DNA of 64,000 nt from Cylicocyclus nassatus (Eukaryota > Nematoda > Chromadorea > Rhabditida > Strongylidae), in the NCBI GenBank assembly GCA_958299035.1, contig CATQJL010000305.1:60466486-60530485 (forward strand). The letters run 5' to 3'. The notes under the pieces were generated by a model. It had not been told where the DNA came from. It saw only the letters and a list, made by a program, of their open reading frames with translations, and ran no database searches. Shown here piece after piece: positions 18,520 to 29,855 of the stretch. The translations under genes were made by a program, and so were the position numbers. The stretch's first letter is position 1. Every line of letters begins with the position of its first letter.

Positions 18520-21490
18520 CCAATCAAAGTGACTCCGTTTCATCGCATACGCAAAAGTTTGTTGTTGTAAGGACCTCGGAGGAAACTTCAATGCTGAGGT
18601 AGCTATTTGTAAGCTTAGCAATGCCCGGTTTATATATAACACAACTTTTTCGTGATTTTGTAGTAGTTTGAGTTGTTGAGTTGTTTGAGTTTGAAATGTC
18701 CTCGTTTTTCATGGGTGTACGGTATTGTTTGTCAGACGTGAATTAGCATAAATGCTTGGGAATTACCTAGTTTAATTATGACAGCAACTGAATGCTCTTG
18801 CTGGGTACTGACTTGCGTTTGCGCGAAAATGTTTATCCCTTATGATAGTCTCATATACTTTGGTACACGATTGATAATAACGTAAGGTCATAGCATTCAC
18901 AGGGTCGAACGCAGTTATTTCCTAAGCATGTACATGTTTTCCGTTATAACGAGGTCATTTGGCCTTAAAGTACAAAATACTTTAAAAGTTTCATATTTAA
19001 CTATAAATGTGAGTGATTCGGCAAAAATATGAACAGTTATTAAAAGTGAAACGACAGAGATGAAGCGATTGAGAGGAACGACACTTCTTTGAACCTTGGA
19101 AGGCATTTGAAAGACTCGAAAAAGAGCAGTCAATCATAAATCTGTAGCAGAGCGACAGTGCTGCAAAGCCAGATGTTTTGCCGCGCGGTACGCGGTGGCG
19201 CTCGCCTTTCTGCCTTAATGCGAGTTTTCGGGTGATCAGACGGATTACTGCAGGTTGTACAGCATCTTTACTGCCTGCCGCATGGTGACTCTAGCTCCTA
19301 TGTGGGACATTTGCTTTTGTGCTCAATGAATTTTTCTCAACGTACGACAAGATATTCCGTTGATTTACTAGGAACAAATTGAAATCTTGGCTGGGAAACG
19401 CGCGCTCGCAGCGCTGAACATTTGCGCTCGTTTGCGCGCTCAAAGCTCAAGCTCTCCAAAACTTGGGCCGAACCGGGAATCGAACCCGGGACCTCTCGCA
19501 CCCGAAGCGAGAATCATACCTCTAGACCATCCGGCCACTGATGTATAGTCAATATAGGTTGTCCCTTATTATTAAATTCTATCTCTACAAATAACTCCAT
19601 TACCAGTTTTCATATGCATTTTGTTTATGAGAATGAGAATTTACACTCTGTAATTGGTTGTCAGTTCTCCTCCCTCATTTTGCTAATTTTTATTCAGCTT
19701 GAGTATTTGAAGGAACGACACATTATCTGATGTCATTGGAAAAATTCTTCCTGCTATCCTTTCAGAAGAGTAGATAACTCCATATAGTCACTGGTATTTA
19801 GTGCTTAACTAAACCTGAAAGTCTGAGCTTACTGCATCTTTACTCGAGTAGTCTTGAATGGATTAAAGCAAAAGGCGATTAACGGCATTTGCCCTACTGT
19901 AGTATTTTGTAATATACGCTTGTTTTATACTTTAACTGATTATAGCGTTATCAATTGAGGATCACTCCTTCGCTCTTCAAGCAGAAGCAGCCTGTCTTTG
20001 ATTGAGTTTTGAATCGTTCATAATCCCTGCCCTTTGAATTTGAGAGACACTTTTTTGTACAAATCGTGACAATGAAAACCAGATGGAAGTACATTGCCCT
20101 AGTGAGGTCCTAGATGTTCAGTAGTTTTGATAAACAGCTAATTCGTCTAAATGTCAATGCTTACGCCCGTCACACGCCACAAGCTAGCAAGACAAAGCGC
20201 TGTGAGCCAAATGTTCAGCAAAAGGCAGAATTGCCACATGTACCCTAAAATGCTTTGAATGATCCACATGAGGAAATAATGAAGGACTTACATAACACAC
20301 GTCGCTAATTATTCGCTGCGACGAAGAACTGAACTGCAACAGTTAGGGAACATCACTTCTTGCCCTAATCTCGTTGCGAACTTCTCACTACTTATAGTCA
20401 GCTACATTTTCTTACCGGTCTCCTCTCTCTGGAAACTGTATTTTTTACTGTTATCAGTATTCGATAAGTAGGAATAAGTAAAATTGCATGCTCAATATTG
20501 TCTTGTATAGAAATATCAAGACGAATGCTGGAACCAAGGACTGAAGTAGTAAGCTGTACATCAAAAATGGCAACGTTTACAAATGGTTTTTACTGCAGAT
20601 GTGAAGTAGTTACATCCTGGTTAACACCATGACAACCTTGAATAATCGCGATGTTTGAGACCAAGGTAACTGAAAGCTAATTTTTCAGGAGGACAAAGCC
20701 ACACTTGTTTTTGAATAAGCTGATTCCAAATACGGCGTACATTTGCTAGTTCCATAATCTTCTTCAAAAAACTAGCAGCTTATCTATTGTGCTTGACTAG
20801 CAATTGCGATGCCATTTGAGTCACCAAACAAACTTCTTGAATTGCACACAGGGAGATTTACAGAATGCGCCAGCTTTCACAAAAACTCCTAATTTTTCCT
20901 GCAACAGCATGCTACTATTTTTCGAAATATGAGGTTTCGCATGTAGTTCTAATTTCTAGAAGGTATGAAACAGCAAATTTCACCTTGTTAGTGTAAGATT
21001 TCAGGCGCTACTAGCAGAAAATGAGTTTTTTCTCACTGTGCATGTATACCATATCCAATGATAGATGACATACACGATAATCGCAGAGTATATATCTTAT
21101 GCCATTAGTATGCTATTCGAACTTTGGCACGCATAATTGAACCTACTCCTCATGGACGTGTTAAAAAAGATAGTTTCGAACTGTTGGTGGCAGACAGTGA
21201 CGAAGAAGAGACAGATCGCTTTTTGGCTCCGAAGAATCGAATAAATTATTTCATACATGGAAGACAGACGGAGGTGAAACCGAAGAAGGCCAGGACAACG
21301 ACGAAATCGAAGGTGATGTATGGACGCAGGATATGTGGCCTAGGGATGGACACACTTTCAGTGTTCCTTTGTAGTTTATCCAGACATCGTGGAGGGTTGC
21401 ACGGAGCCAATTATGGCGACCCAATCTCAGAGCCCCTTGGTCCGCCGCTGAATCCAATTTTGCCATGTCTAAATAATTTTGTTTATAATT
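18520..21490. repeat. Segmental duplication, unit A
   Basis: This is paralogous in order and orientation to unit B (22470-29470). Landmarks: CGGTTTATATA (18630; 22575 in B), GTTATAACGAGGTCATT (18952; 23078), the tRNA-Pro (19465; 27119), AAACCAGATGGAAGTACA (20077; 27910), AATTATTCGCTGCGAC (20308; 28546), and the strongly conserved tail from GGAGATTTACAGAATGCGCC (20850; 28887). It is the less interrupted of the two units. Confidence 0.8.
19465..19536 (-). tRNA. tRNA-Pro (anticodon CGG)
   Basis: 72 nt on minus. The acceptor stem GGCCGGA pairs with UUCGGCC (one G-U), followed by discriminator C. The anticodon stem is CUCGC/GCGAG with loop UUCGGGU, giving CGG at positions 34-36, which reads CCG. 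The T arm CCGGG-UUCGAUU-CCCGG is perfect. There is no intron, and CCA is not encoded. The plus-strand complement gives spurious open frames. Confidence 0.95.
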
Positions 21491-21492
21491 AA
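21124..21492 (+). pseudogene. Duplicated acidic reading frame, copy A (hypothetical)
   Basis: Not recognised. Reads IIEPTPHGRVKKDSFELL, VADSDEEETDRFLAPK, then a basic segment. In the frame shifted by two bases the same DNA encodes another acidic peptide (DNDEIEGDVWTQDMWPRDG) that extends further in copy B. This suggests an ancestral protein now split by a frameshift, with copy A more broken (stop after the point where B continues). The initiator shown is TTG; the true start or exon boundary is unknown. Confidence 0.3.
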
Positions 21493-22469
21493 TCAAATAA
21501 TGACTTGCATGTTTTTAAGCACCGTACAACCGGCTCGGTTGAGAATAATCTCGGTACTTTCGAGAGATAACATGACTAAAATTTTAAAATAACTGAACTA
21601 CAAATTGAAAATATATGATTGTTGACCAGACATGCTCTTGACCGAGAGATCATGAAACACATTCTTAAAAAAATTTTATTCGCTTCAACCACAATTTCAA
21701 CCGGCGATTCCTAGAAGAGCCTCATGAAAGGCGGAAAGAACTTTTTTTCGATTTTTTTCACTTTTTACACATGCCAATTAGAATGACGAGCACGATAATG
21801 GACCCAACAGCCACGCCAGCCAATGCTCCAATCATCACCCTGAAAAACAATAACATCTGTTGCATGCTTTCTCAACCCTCTGTGCCAACTCCCAGCTCCT
21901 CCTCCCTCCCCCCCCCCCCCCCCCAGTCCGGAAATTTCCAAAAAGAAAGTTGGGCTCACTGCATGAATGCATCCGCATTCGAGTACTCTCCACACGCAGC
22001 AAGCTGCCTTATCGCACAGGTGGAGAACGTGGGCGGCTGGACGGTTGAGTCGATCCACATGACATCTGAAAATAATAGATACAAAACTACAAACTACAAA
22101 ATTGAAAAAAAATAATCAAAAGGGAGAGAAGGATGAGGGAATGAGGTGAGGTTACAAACGAAATTGCGCTCACTTATGCGCACATGCACTTTGAAAGTGA
22201 TTCCGTGCGGAATAGCGGCATTGATACTGGCGCATTCGCGGCCGGCAACGACCTGAAAGGATAGGCTCAGTTCGACGTTCTATGTTTCCTCCCCCCTCCC
22301 CCCCCCCCGGTCGAAGTTTTTGGAAGGTGAGCTTCCGGCACTACCACCTTCGATTTTAAGTGCCAGGTAGCTGAAACCACCTTTACTTTTGGAGGCCCGG
22401 CTCCATCCATCGCACCTCTGAGTAGGATAAATGTTATATATTCTTATGAGCGGTTCTGCAAGAAACACG
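21493..22469. other. Spacer with long C tracts between duplication units
   Basis: No gene. It contains C runs at about 21907-21924 and 22288-22308. The open frames across them (21771-22115, 21860-22048) are proline or serine runs produced by the tracts. Confidence 0.6.
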
Positions 22470-23612
22470 GTTCTGTTTCCCACACCGTATCGGTGTCATG
22501 TTTAGGAGAAAAGCAGGATTCTGTTGCGGTAGAACTGTATGCTGACAGGTAACTAAATTTAACAACGCCCTCGGTTTATATATGACATGACTTTTTTGTT
22601 TTCTACAATAATGAGGTCTTGTTCGAGTTTGAATTTTCCCCATTTTACATGGGCTTACGGTAGTATGAGTGCATCAAAACGTCGAATGCAGATTAGCACA
22701 AATGCTTGGAAATTCTCAAACAAACAGTGTGACTGCAGTTGAATTCTCTCGCTGGGTGCTGACTTGCGTTCTTGCAAGAAACTTCCTTCCTTATGATGGT
22801 CTCATATGCTTTGATACATGCCTCAACATTGCCGAAGGTCATATTAATCGCGGGGTTTGCAAGAATTTTGAACGCGGCAATTTTTATTTTAAGCAAATAA
22901 AGGCTACTGCATGACAAATGCGCACCAGCAGTGTTAGTTGAGCGGGCGTGAACGCGGCGCGCATGCATCCTACCGTTGTAAATTCTATGCCTCCTGCGCT
23001 CTGCGGCTAATAAAGCAGCGTTCGCGCCAAAGATATTGCGCCTTCGTCATGCAGCAGTCAATACATGTTTTATCCGTTATAATGAGGTCAATGGGCTTCA
23101 AAGTACAAAATACTCCTGAAAGTTTCATAACTATCCACGAATGTGATTTGTTATTTTTGCAAACAGCATGAACAACGAATAAAAGTGTAATGATGAAGAA
23201 GAAAGATGAAGAGATTGAGAGAAAAGATACTTTATCGAAAGCCATGCTGAGGACTCTCGAAAAATAGCAGTCAATCACAAATCTATAGCAGACTGACAGT
23301 GCTGCAAGGCTAGATGTTTTACCCCGCAGTACGTAGTGGTGCTCGCCTTTCCGCCTTACCACAAGGGTTTTTGGGCGATCATACGGGTGTATTGCTGCAG
23401 TTTGTACAGCATCCTTACTGCCTGCCATACGTAACTCTCGCTCCTACGGAGACTTTGGCGTTTGTGCTTAATGACGGCTCGCACGACAAGATATCCTCGG
23501 TTGATGTACGCCAAGACCAGGGACAGGTCCAAACCTTGGCTCGAGAAAGCGCTCTTGCAGATAAAGGATTTGGGAACGCTCGCCTTCAGTGTATGTCTTT
23601 TTTGTTCTCTAA

Positions 23613-23721
23613 GGCTGCGTTCATACTGATCCCGAGGTCCGGGAACAGTCTCAGCACAGCGCTCATTTCAAGCGCTGTGCTGGAACTGTTCCCGGACTTC
23701 GGGATCAGTATGAACGCAGCC
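23613..23721. mobile_element. 109-bp palindromic MITE (PIF/Harbinger-like)
   Basis: Begins GGCTGCGTTCATACTGATCC and ends with its complement; the two halves are nearly perfect complements over the full length. It is flanked by TAA on both sides (23610-23612, 23722-23724). A 3-bp TWA target duplication is typical of PIF/Harbinger elements. Confidence 0.85.
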
Positions 23722-23724
23722 TAA

Positions 23725-25215
23725 GCGCCTAATTTTACAGTTTTGTGCCAGAACTTTAAGTAGGCAGAACTAATATAAGCCTGTAAACCTCATCAAAGGA
23801 TGAGAGACTAAAAAAGTGTGTGCTGCGAATCATGCGGCCAAGTTCTCCACGCGTATTTACTGGCAGCCCCTCGCGCGCAACGTTTTATAATTATAGCGTT
23901 ATCTATTCCTACCGGGTTAGCTGGGCTAGCGATTCGCACGCGGAGCCAAGTAGCATGGGGGCGCGTTTTGTGTGTGTGTGAGATGGGCTTCGATCGCTGT
24001 TCAACAAACTAGGCTTGCTGATAAGGGGTTGTGAACACGCTACATCGTGCAGCAGTAAGGGCAAATAGTTAATAAGGGAGCTATTTATTCGCCGTTTGAT
24101 ATTATGACCAATTATCCGTAGAACTCCAAGTGCTAGCAAGATCTTTCGTTTTTTCTTCTTTTTTGGGTTGCTGTTGTGCTTTTCTCGCTAATATTTACAT
24201 GAGCTTGTTCCGGTACGATTCGGTCATTCTTCTGTGGAGAGCTCGCAGTTTGGATGTTTTTCCTCATCACAAAGCTGAGATAGGACTCATCTTTTACATA
24301 ATTATGTAGAACTCGTTGTAGATGTTATACAATGAGCACTCTTGTCAGTCTCTGTCGCCGATATTTGAAACACACTGCTGTAGTTCACGCATTTCGTGAT
24401 AGCACCAGCTAAGGAGAAATAAGAGCCTTGAAAATGTGAATGTTCACCAAGTATCTATTATCAACGTTGCAATGCGAGCGTGCTAACACTTCATTGAGTC
24501 GCACGATGATTGTAAGCTTCGGTCGAAAATGAGTGTGGTACCTTCAAGTGAAAACCTGTGCTGGGGAGTTTTATTAACCATGAAATGGATGCTGATCAAG
24601 CATTTTACAGTGCCAAAACACCAAGAATACTTGAGTAAACTACTTGTTAATTTGTCTAGCATGAGACAGCGCATGGAGATCTCAGCGCGCTCGCAATCAC
24701 ATAGCGATCTATGTTATAAATCTATTGCTTTGATGTAATTTTTATGACTGAGATTTGACAAGAGGAGAACGCCAGAGATATCCACCGATTATGGCATGCA
24801 TATTGTGAATGCATCCGAAAGAATGCCATACGATCGGATGTTCTGGCAGCGCAATCCTTCAGATCGGCTCAAACAAGTGCAACAACAACGAGTCCAGTGG
24901 TGATTTGGTTACGTGCTGCCCGAAGTTTGCTTGACAGTAATTTAGACGGCTGTTGAATATAAAAGAAGTTGTTGGTTATATTCCTCACACTCTTTTCATT
25001 TTATCCTCCTATCATCCCTATCGTGATGAGGTCGTATGTGAATATGAACGTCTCAAAGCGTTGTAGTAGCTCCGCCTTAAGGGAGAAGGTCAGCCTAAAC
25101 CTCAAGAAGTTGTGATCAGCATAAAACAAAATTTCTACATCTCATTGGTCTCTATCTACCCAAGAAAGCAATGATCACGAATAAGTTTACTAAATCTGTT
25201 AAGGGACTCGTTTAA
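23725..25215. other. Insert sequence in unit B, no gene seen
   Basis: No counterpart in unit A. AT-rich, with short frames only (24483-24674 minus and 24529-24738 plus are complementary shadows). Nothing recognised. Confidence 0.5.
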
Positions 25216-26645
25216 GGCTGCGTTCATACTGATTCCGATGTTCTGGAACTGTTCCCGCACAGTTCTCGCACTGTGCTGAAACTGTGCGGGAACTGTGCGG
25301 GAACAGGTCCAGAACTGTGCTGCATGCGCTGCAGCCGCCCCGCACCGTTTTGAACGGCGGGAGTTGGAGAATTTTGACCGTTCTCAACGGTTTTTCTTCC
25401 AGATTTCGCTCATTTTGGCCTTAATCCTCCACCCCGCTTCCCTTTTTGATCAGCAGCACTGCGAACTCGAAGCGGGGTTGAAGAATGAGCGCTTTTCTGC
25501 GCCGTGTATTCGGAAAGATGGGCTATCGTGCGATTGTTCATTCTGTCTTCTTGTTTTTTTCTCAAAACTACTTCATTTGTTCCAGGAAGCGGCTGCCCAG
25601 TTTCCATAGCCATCTGCCACAAATTAGGGAGTAGGAGAAATCCTGAAATTGCATGAGTTGGGACTTGTGTCTTGTTTTTCATGATTTTGGGCGTTCTCTT
25701 AGCCTTGTTCGTTTTTCCATGTCGTTGCTTCTCCGTTCTTTCTTCTACCCCGCTTCTCCTAGTGATGAGAAAAGCTGTGAATTTGAAGCGGGGTTGAGGA
25801 TTGAACGCTGTTCTGCTCCATGTATCCGGGAATATGGGCCTTCGTGCGCTCGTCCATTCTCTCATCGCTATTTTTGTTCAGACCTACTTCATGTGTTCTA
25901 GAGACTTGTCTATTTCAATTTTAATACGATGCGGGACTACGCAGCGACTTGTTAGTACACATGAATAGGTCTGAACAAAAATAGCGATGAGAGAATAGAC
26001 GAGCGCACGAAGGCCCATATTCCCGGATACATGGAGCAGAACAGCGTTCAATCCTCAACCCCGCTCCAAATTCACAGCTTTTCTCATCACTAGGAGAAGC
26101 GGGGTAGAAGAAAGAACGGAGAAGCAACGACATGGAAAAACGAACAAGGCTAAGAACGCCCAAAATCATGAAAAACAAGAGACAAGTCCCAACTCATGCA
26201 ATTTCAGGATTTCTCCTACTCCCTAATTTGTGGCAGATGGCTATGGAAACTGGGCAGCCGCTTCCTGGAACAAATGAAGTAGTTTTGAGCAAAAGACAAG
26301 AAGACAGAATGAACAATCGCACGATAGCCCATCTTTCCGAATACATGGCGCAGAAAAGCGCTCATTCTTCAACCCCGCTTCGAGTTCGCAGTACTGCTGA
26401 TCAAAAGGGGAAGCGGGGTGGAGGATTAAGGCCAAAATGAGCGAAATCTGGAAGAAAAACCGTTGAGAACGGTCAAAATTCTCCAACTCCCGCCTTTCAA
26501 AACGGTGCGGGGCGGCTGCAGCGCATGCAGCACAGTTCTGGAACTGTTCCCGCACAGTTCCCGCACAGTTCCCGCACAGTTTCAGCACAGTGCGAGAACT
26601 GTGCGGGAACAGTTCCAGAACATGGGAATCAGTATGAACGCAGCC
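25216..26645. mobile_element. 1.43-kb palindromic foldback (PIF/Harbinger-like)
   Basis: Ends GGCTGCGTTCATACTGATTC and complement; TAA duplicated at 25213-25215 and 26646-26648. Arms of about 690 bp are near-identical inverted copies with a short unpaired centre near 25905-25945. The outer 110 bp match the 109-bp MITE family. Open frames of 104-151 codons occur in mirrored pairs on both strands, so they are shadows of the palindrome; no DDE transposase is present. Confidence 0.88.
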
Positions 26646-26689
26646 TAATAACTGGTCATAGAGCTTACAATTAGTCAAATGGCGTACCT

Positions 26690-26890
26690 TACATTACATT
26701 ACATTACATTTATTCATCCTCAGCGGTTATATACAATTGATACCGCGATGATTCCGCTTACGGCTTGAGTTGGGCGACATCGACTTCGATCGCTTTCGAT
26801 GGCAGAAATTCAATCTTGCTCGTGCCAACCAGCGCATTCTCGTGACGTTCGATCTTGGTCCATGGGCGTACACTAGCGCAAAATAGTGTC
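26690..26890 (-). repeat. Possible LINE or SINE 3' end with ATGTA tail
   Basis: On minus, about 180 bp of GC-richer sequence ends in AATAA and then four ATGTA repeats (plus strand: ACATT repeats at 26693-26712). Short tandem tails of this kind are usual for RTE-type LINEs and their SINEs. The identity of the body is not known. Confidence 0.35.
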
Positions 26891-27118
26891 TTCAATAGCC
26901 TTCAATTTGCTCCTTCTGCAAAGAACGGCGCAAAAATCCGCACTAGCATGGTTTCATGAAAAGCAAGTAAAACCAATAGGGAATGCGCAGCCCTCATCAA
27001 TACGGCTACCACGCGAGCCGTTCGCGCAGCCAGCCCGGAAGGAATAGATGGCGCCGATAAATTACGCACCCCAAGGATTTGCTCTTATTCAGCGCGAGGT
27101 TTGCGCTCTCCAAAACTT

Positions 27119-27190
27119 GGGCCGAACCGGGAATCGAACCCGGGACCTCTCGCACCCGAAGCGAGAATCATACCTCTAGACCATCCGGCC
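27119..27190 (-). tRNA. tRNA-Pro (anticodon CGG), second copy
   Basis: 72 nt, identical in sequence to 19465-19536, inside the paralogous unit. The flanks are similar but diverged, so the identity is best explained by selection or recent conversion. The plus-strand frame 27101-27301 is its antisense shadow. Confidence 0.95.
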
Positions 27191-28057
27191 ACTACTGTAC
27201 TGTTGTTCTGGTTATCTCTTATTAGTGAAATAATTTCTGCAATTGAATGCATTACCAGTTTTCAGTACATCTTGTGTGAAAACTTACAGTCTAATTGGTA
27301 GGTCATTGTTTTCCTCCCCCATTTTGCTAATTTTTATGCACCTTGGATACTTGAATGAACGGCATATTTTCTGATTCTAGAAAACACTGAGGGCATTATT
27401 TCTGCCATAACTGTGTCGGAAGAGGAGATAAGTTCATATGGTCACTGGTATTATGTGCAAAGTAAACATGGAGAATTTTGTAATATTCTCTGTTTTATGC
27501 TTTCATTGATTTATAGCTTTATAAAGGGGAGTCACTCCTTTGCTTTCAAGCGAAAGTATTCAGTTTGTATTTGATTGAGTTTTGAATAATTAACTCGCAT
27601 CATTGAACAAAAGTTGGAGTTTGGACTCGAAAATTCTTTACTCAAAGAAGAGATGGAATTTCGCAAGCTATTCATTGTTCTATGGAACTTTTGTCCTTTC
27701 CAAGCGATCAGCCACAAGATAAGAAATAGTTTTAAAGGGTTTAAGATCCGCGCAGCGCTCTCAAGCTCTGAGAAACGCTCTAAACTGTACACAGTCATCT
27801 CTCTCCTTTTTTTTAACTTCGCTTACAATCCTTGGCCTGCTCTGGATTTGAGAGACGCTTTTTTGTAAAATTCGCAGAAAATCCGATTTGGTGACAGTGT
27901 GAGAGTGAAAACCAGATGGAAGTACAATGAGTGACGTTCGAGATGTTTACTTATGCTAAACAGCTAATTCGATCAATGCCCACGTCCGTTACACGCAACA
28001 AGCTAGAGATAAAGCGCAGATCTGTTAGCGAAATTGTTCAGCGAGAAGGCAGAATTA

Positions 28058-28471
28058 TCTATATATAAATAAAACTCAAACTCTGTAATTTTGTTTGTTA
28101 GCATGTGGCTCATAGACACTTTTGTGTATGAGCCGATGAGGCTGAAATTGGTTTGCCTATAAACAAGGCGCGGCGCACAAGATAGGCTACTTTTTGCTAC
28201 GATTCGTTGAGCCCTTCAATCAATTTGTTGATTTGTCTACTTACATCGACGGTAATAAATTTCACTAAGCATTGTTGGACCATTTCCTCACAGTCATGTA
28301 AGCCAAGCGGTAAAGTTCATTCACATTTCTCGGCGAAAAGGAACCGGTGTTTCAAGTCAGTAAGGAAGAAATAACACAGTTTCGTCGCAGATATGGAGAA
28401 GGGATGGTACGTCTCAACGCGTTTGGGATCAAGTAGCCCACTTTTCGGGCGGGATCGGGGACGCCATCTAG
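28058..28471. mobile_element. Non-autonomous Helitron (414 bp)
   Basis: Begins TCTATATATAAATAAAACTC and ends with a GC-rich hairpin (GGCG...CGCC) followed by CTAG. It lies between A (28057) and T (28472) without target duplication, all Helitron hallmarks. The empty site is seen in unit A, where GGCAGAATT near 20,223 continues directly into the flank (CACATGTACC..AAAATGC) found after the element in B. Confidence 0.8.
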
Positions 28472-29096
28472 TTATACATATGCTACAATGTTCTAAATGA
28501 TTTACATGAAGAAGAAATAAAGGGCGTACATAAAGCACACGTTGTTAATTATTCGCTGCGACCAAGAACTGAATCGCAGCGGCTACGTAAAATTACATCT
28601 TGCTTGAAGTTCGTCGCAAATTTCTCACTACTCAATGTCAATTACAAACTTTCATTACCAGCTGTCCTCTCTCTGAAATTATAGTTCTTTATTTTGACTA
28701 GTATTCCGATAAACAGAAATAAGTAATATTGCATGTTCAATATCCTTCTGGCTGAAAATATCAAAAGAATTGCTGAAATCAAGGTCTGAAATAGAAGGTT
28801 GTACATCAGAAACGTATCCATTATACTCGAGTAACAACTGCGATGCCAGTTTGAGTTACTAAACAAACCTCTTGCATTGCACACAGGGAGATTTACAGAA
28901 TGCGCCAGCTTTCGCAAAAACTCCTATTTCCTGCAACAACATGCTACTATTTTTCGAGATATGAGGTTTCGCATGTAGTTCTAATTCCTAGAAGGTTTGA
29001 AAAAGCAAATTTCACCTTGTTAGTATAAGATTTCAGGCGCTACCAGCAGAAAATGAGTTCTTTCTCACTGTGCAGGTATACCATATCCAATGATAG

Positions 29097-29617
29097 ATGG
29101 TTTACACGATAATCGCAGAGTATATATCTTATGCCATGTATGCTATTCGAACTTTGGCATGCATAATTGAACTTATTCCTCATGGACGTGTTAAAAAGGA
29201 TAGTTTCGAACTGTTGGTGGCAGACAGTGACGAAGAAGAGACAGATCGCTTTTTGGCTCCGAAGAGTCGAATGAATTATTTCATACACGAAAGACTGATG
29301 AAGATGAAACCGAAGAAGGCCAGGACAACGACGAAATCGAAGGTGATGTATGGACGCAGGATATGTGGCCTAGGGATGGACACACTTTCAATGTTTCCTT
29401 TGTAGTTTATCCAGACGTCGTGAAGGGTTGTACGGAGTCAATCATTGCGACCTATTCTCAAAGCCCCCTCGGTCCGCATTTGAATCGTCTTTTTATTGAT
29501 AGGCTATGTTGGCGAAAAAACAAATTACTACAGCAAACTTTCGCCGGGCCGTTTCTGAACATTGGAGATCAAACTGAAGAAATTTTTTGCATCGATAATG
29601 CAAAAGGAAATAGTTAA
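29097..29617 (+). pseudogene. Duplicated acidic reading frame, copy B (hypothetical)
   Basis: Not recognised. Frame 1 (29097-29405) reads IIELIPHGRVKKDSFELL and VADSDEEETDRFLAPK. The frame shifted by two bases is open from about 29,225 to 29,617 and reads TRKTDEDETEEGQDNDE, VWTQDMWPRDGHTFNVSF and on to FCIDNAKGNS. The two frames overlap and both look protein-like, consistent with one frameshift or an unresolved splice. The second frame is about 115 codons longer than in copy A, where a one-base difference near 21,365 creates a stop. Confidence 0.35.
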
Positions 29618-29855
29618 GCTGCCTTCATTGCGCGATTATTGGTAGTCAGATTTGATTTTTGGTGCTAGGCCTACTAGTATCAAAGCCATCACGAGGGCCA
29701 CTTTAATCCCCTTTACGGAATTCGTCTCGCGAATAATGCATCAGCCGAGAAACCTAATAGATTGTACAAAGTGGAGAGGTTTTTGAACGAGATGATTTTG
29801 CGTTTGAAGGATTATATGAGCTTATTACTTACTTAGATACTTAGATGGCCCGTCC

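Larger units (their letters stand above)
22470..29470. repeat. Segmental duplication, unit B (expanded)
   Basis: Same landmarks as unit A, but about 7 kb instead of 3 kb. Extra DNA includes roughly 3.5 kb between 23,590 and 27,090 (with elements at 23613-23721 and 25216-26645), about 220 bp at 27,596-27,815, and a Helitron at 28058-28471. The last 600 bp (28,870-29,470) are much more similar to unit A than the rest. Confidence 0.8.

Noticed and set aside
22720..22968. Frames in the paralogous segment of unit B as genes
   Set aside because: The corresponding segment of unit A lacks the frames, so they are not conserved.
25295..26678. Open frames of 104-151 codons with repeated Cys/Ala and Pro/Ser motifs
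   Set aside because: They occur as mirror pairs in the two arms of a palindrome; the peptides are the same DNA read twice on opposite strands.
27101..27301. Frame with NRESNPGPLAPEARIIPLDH
   Set aside because: Antisense translation of the tRNA-Pro gene, a common annotation error.
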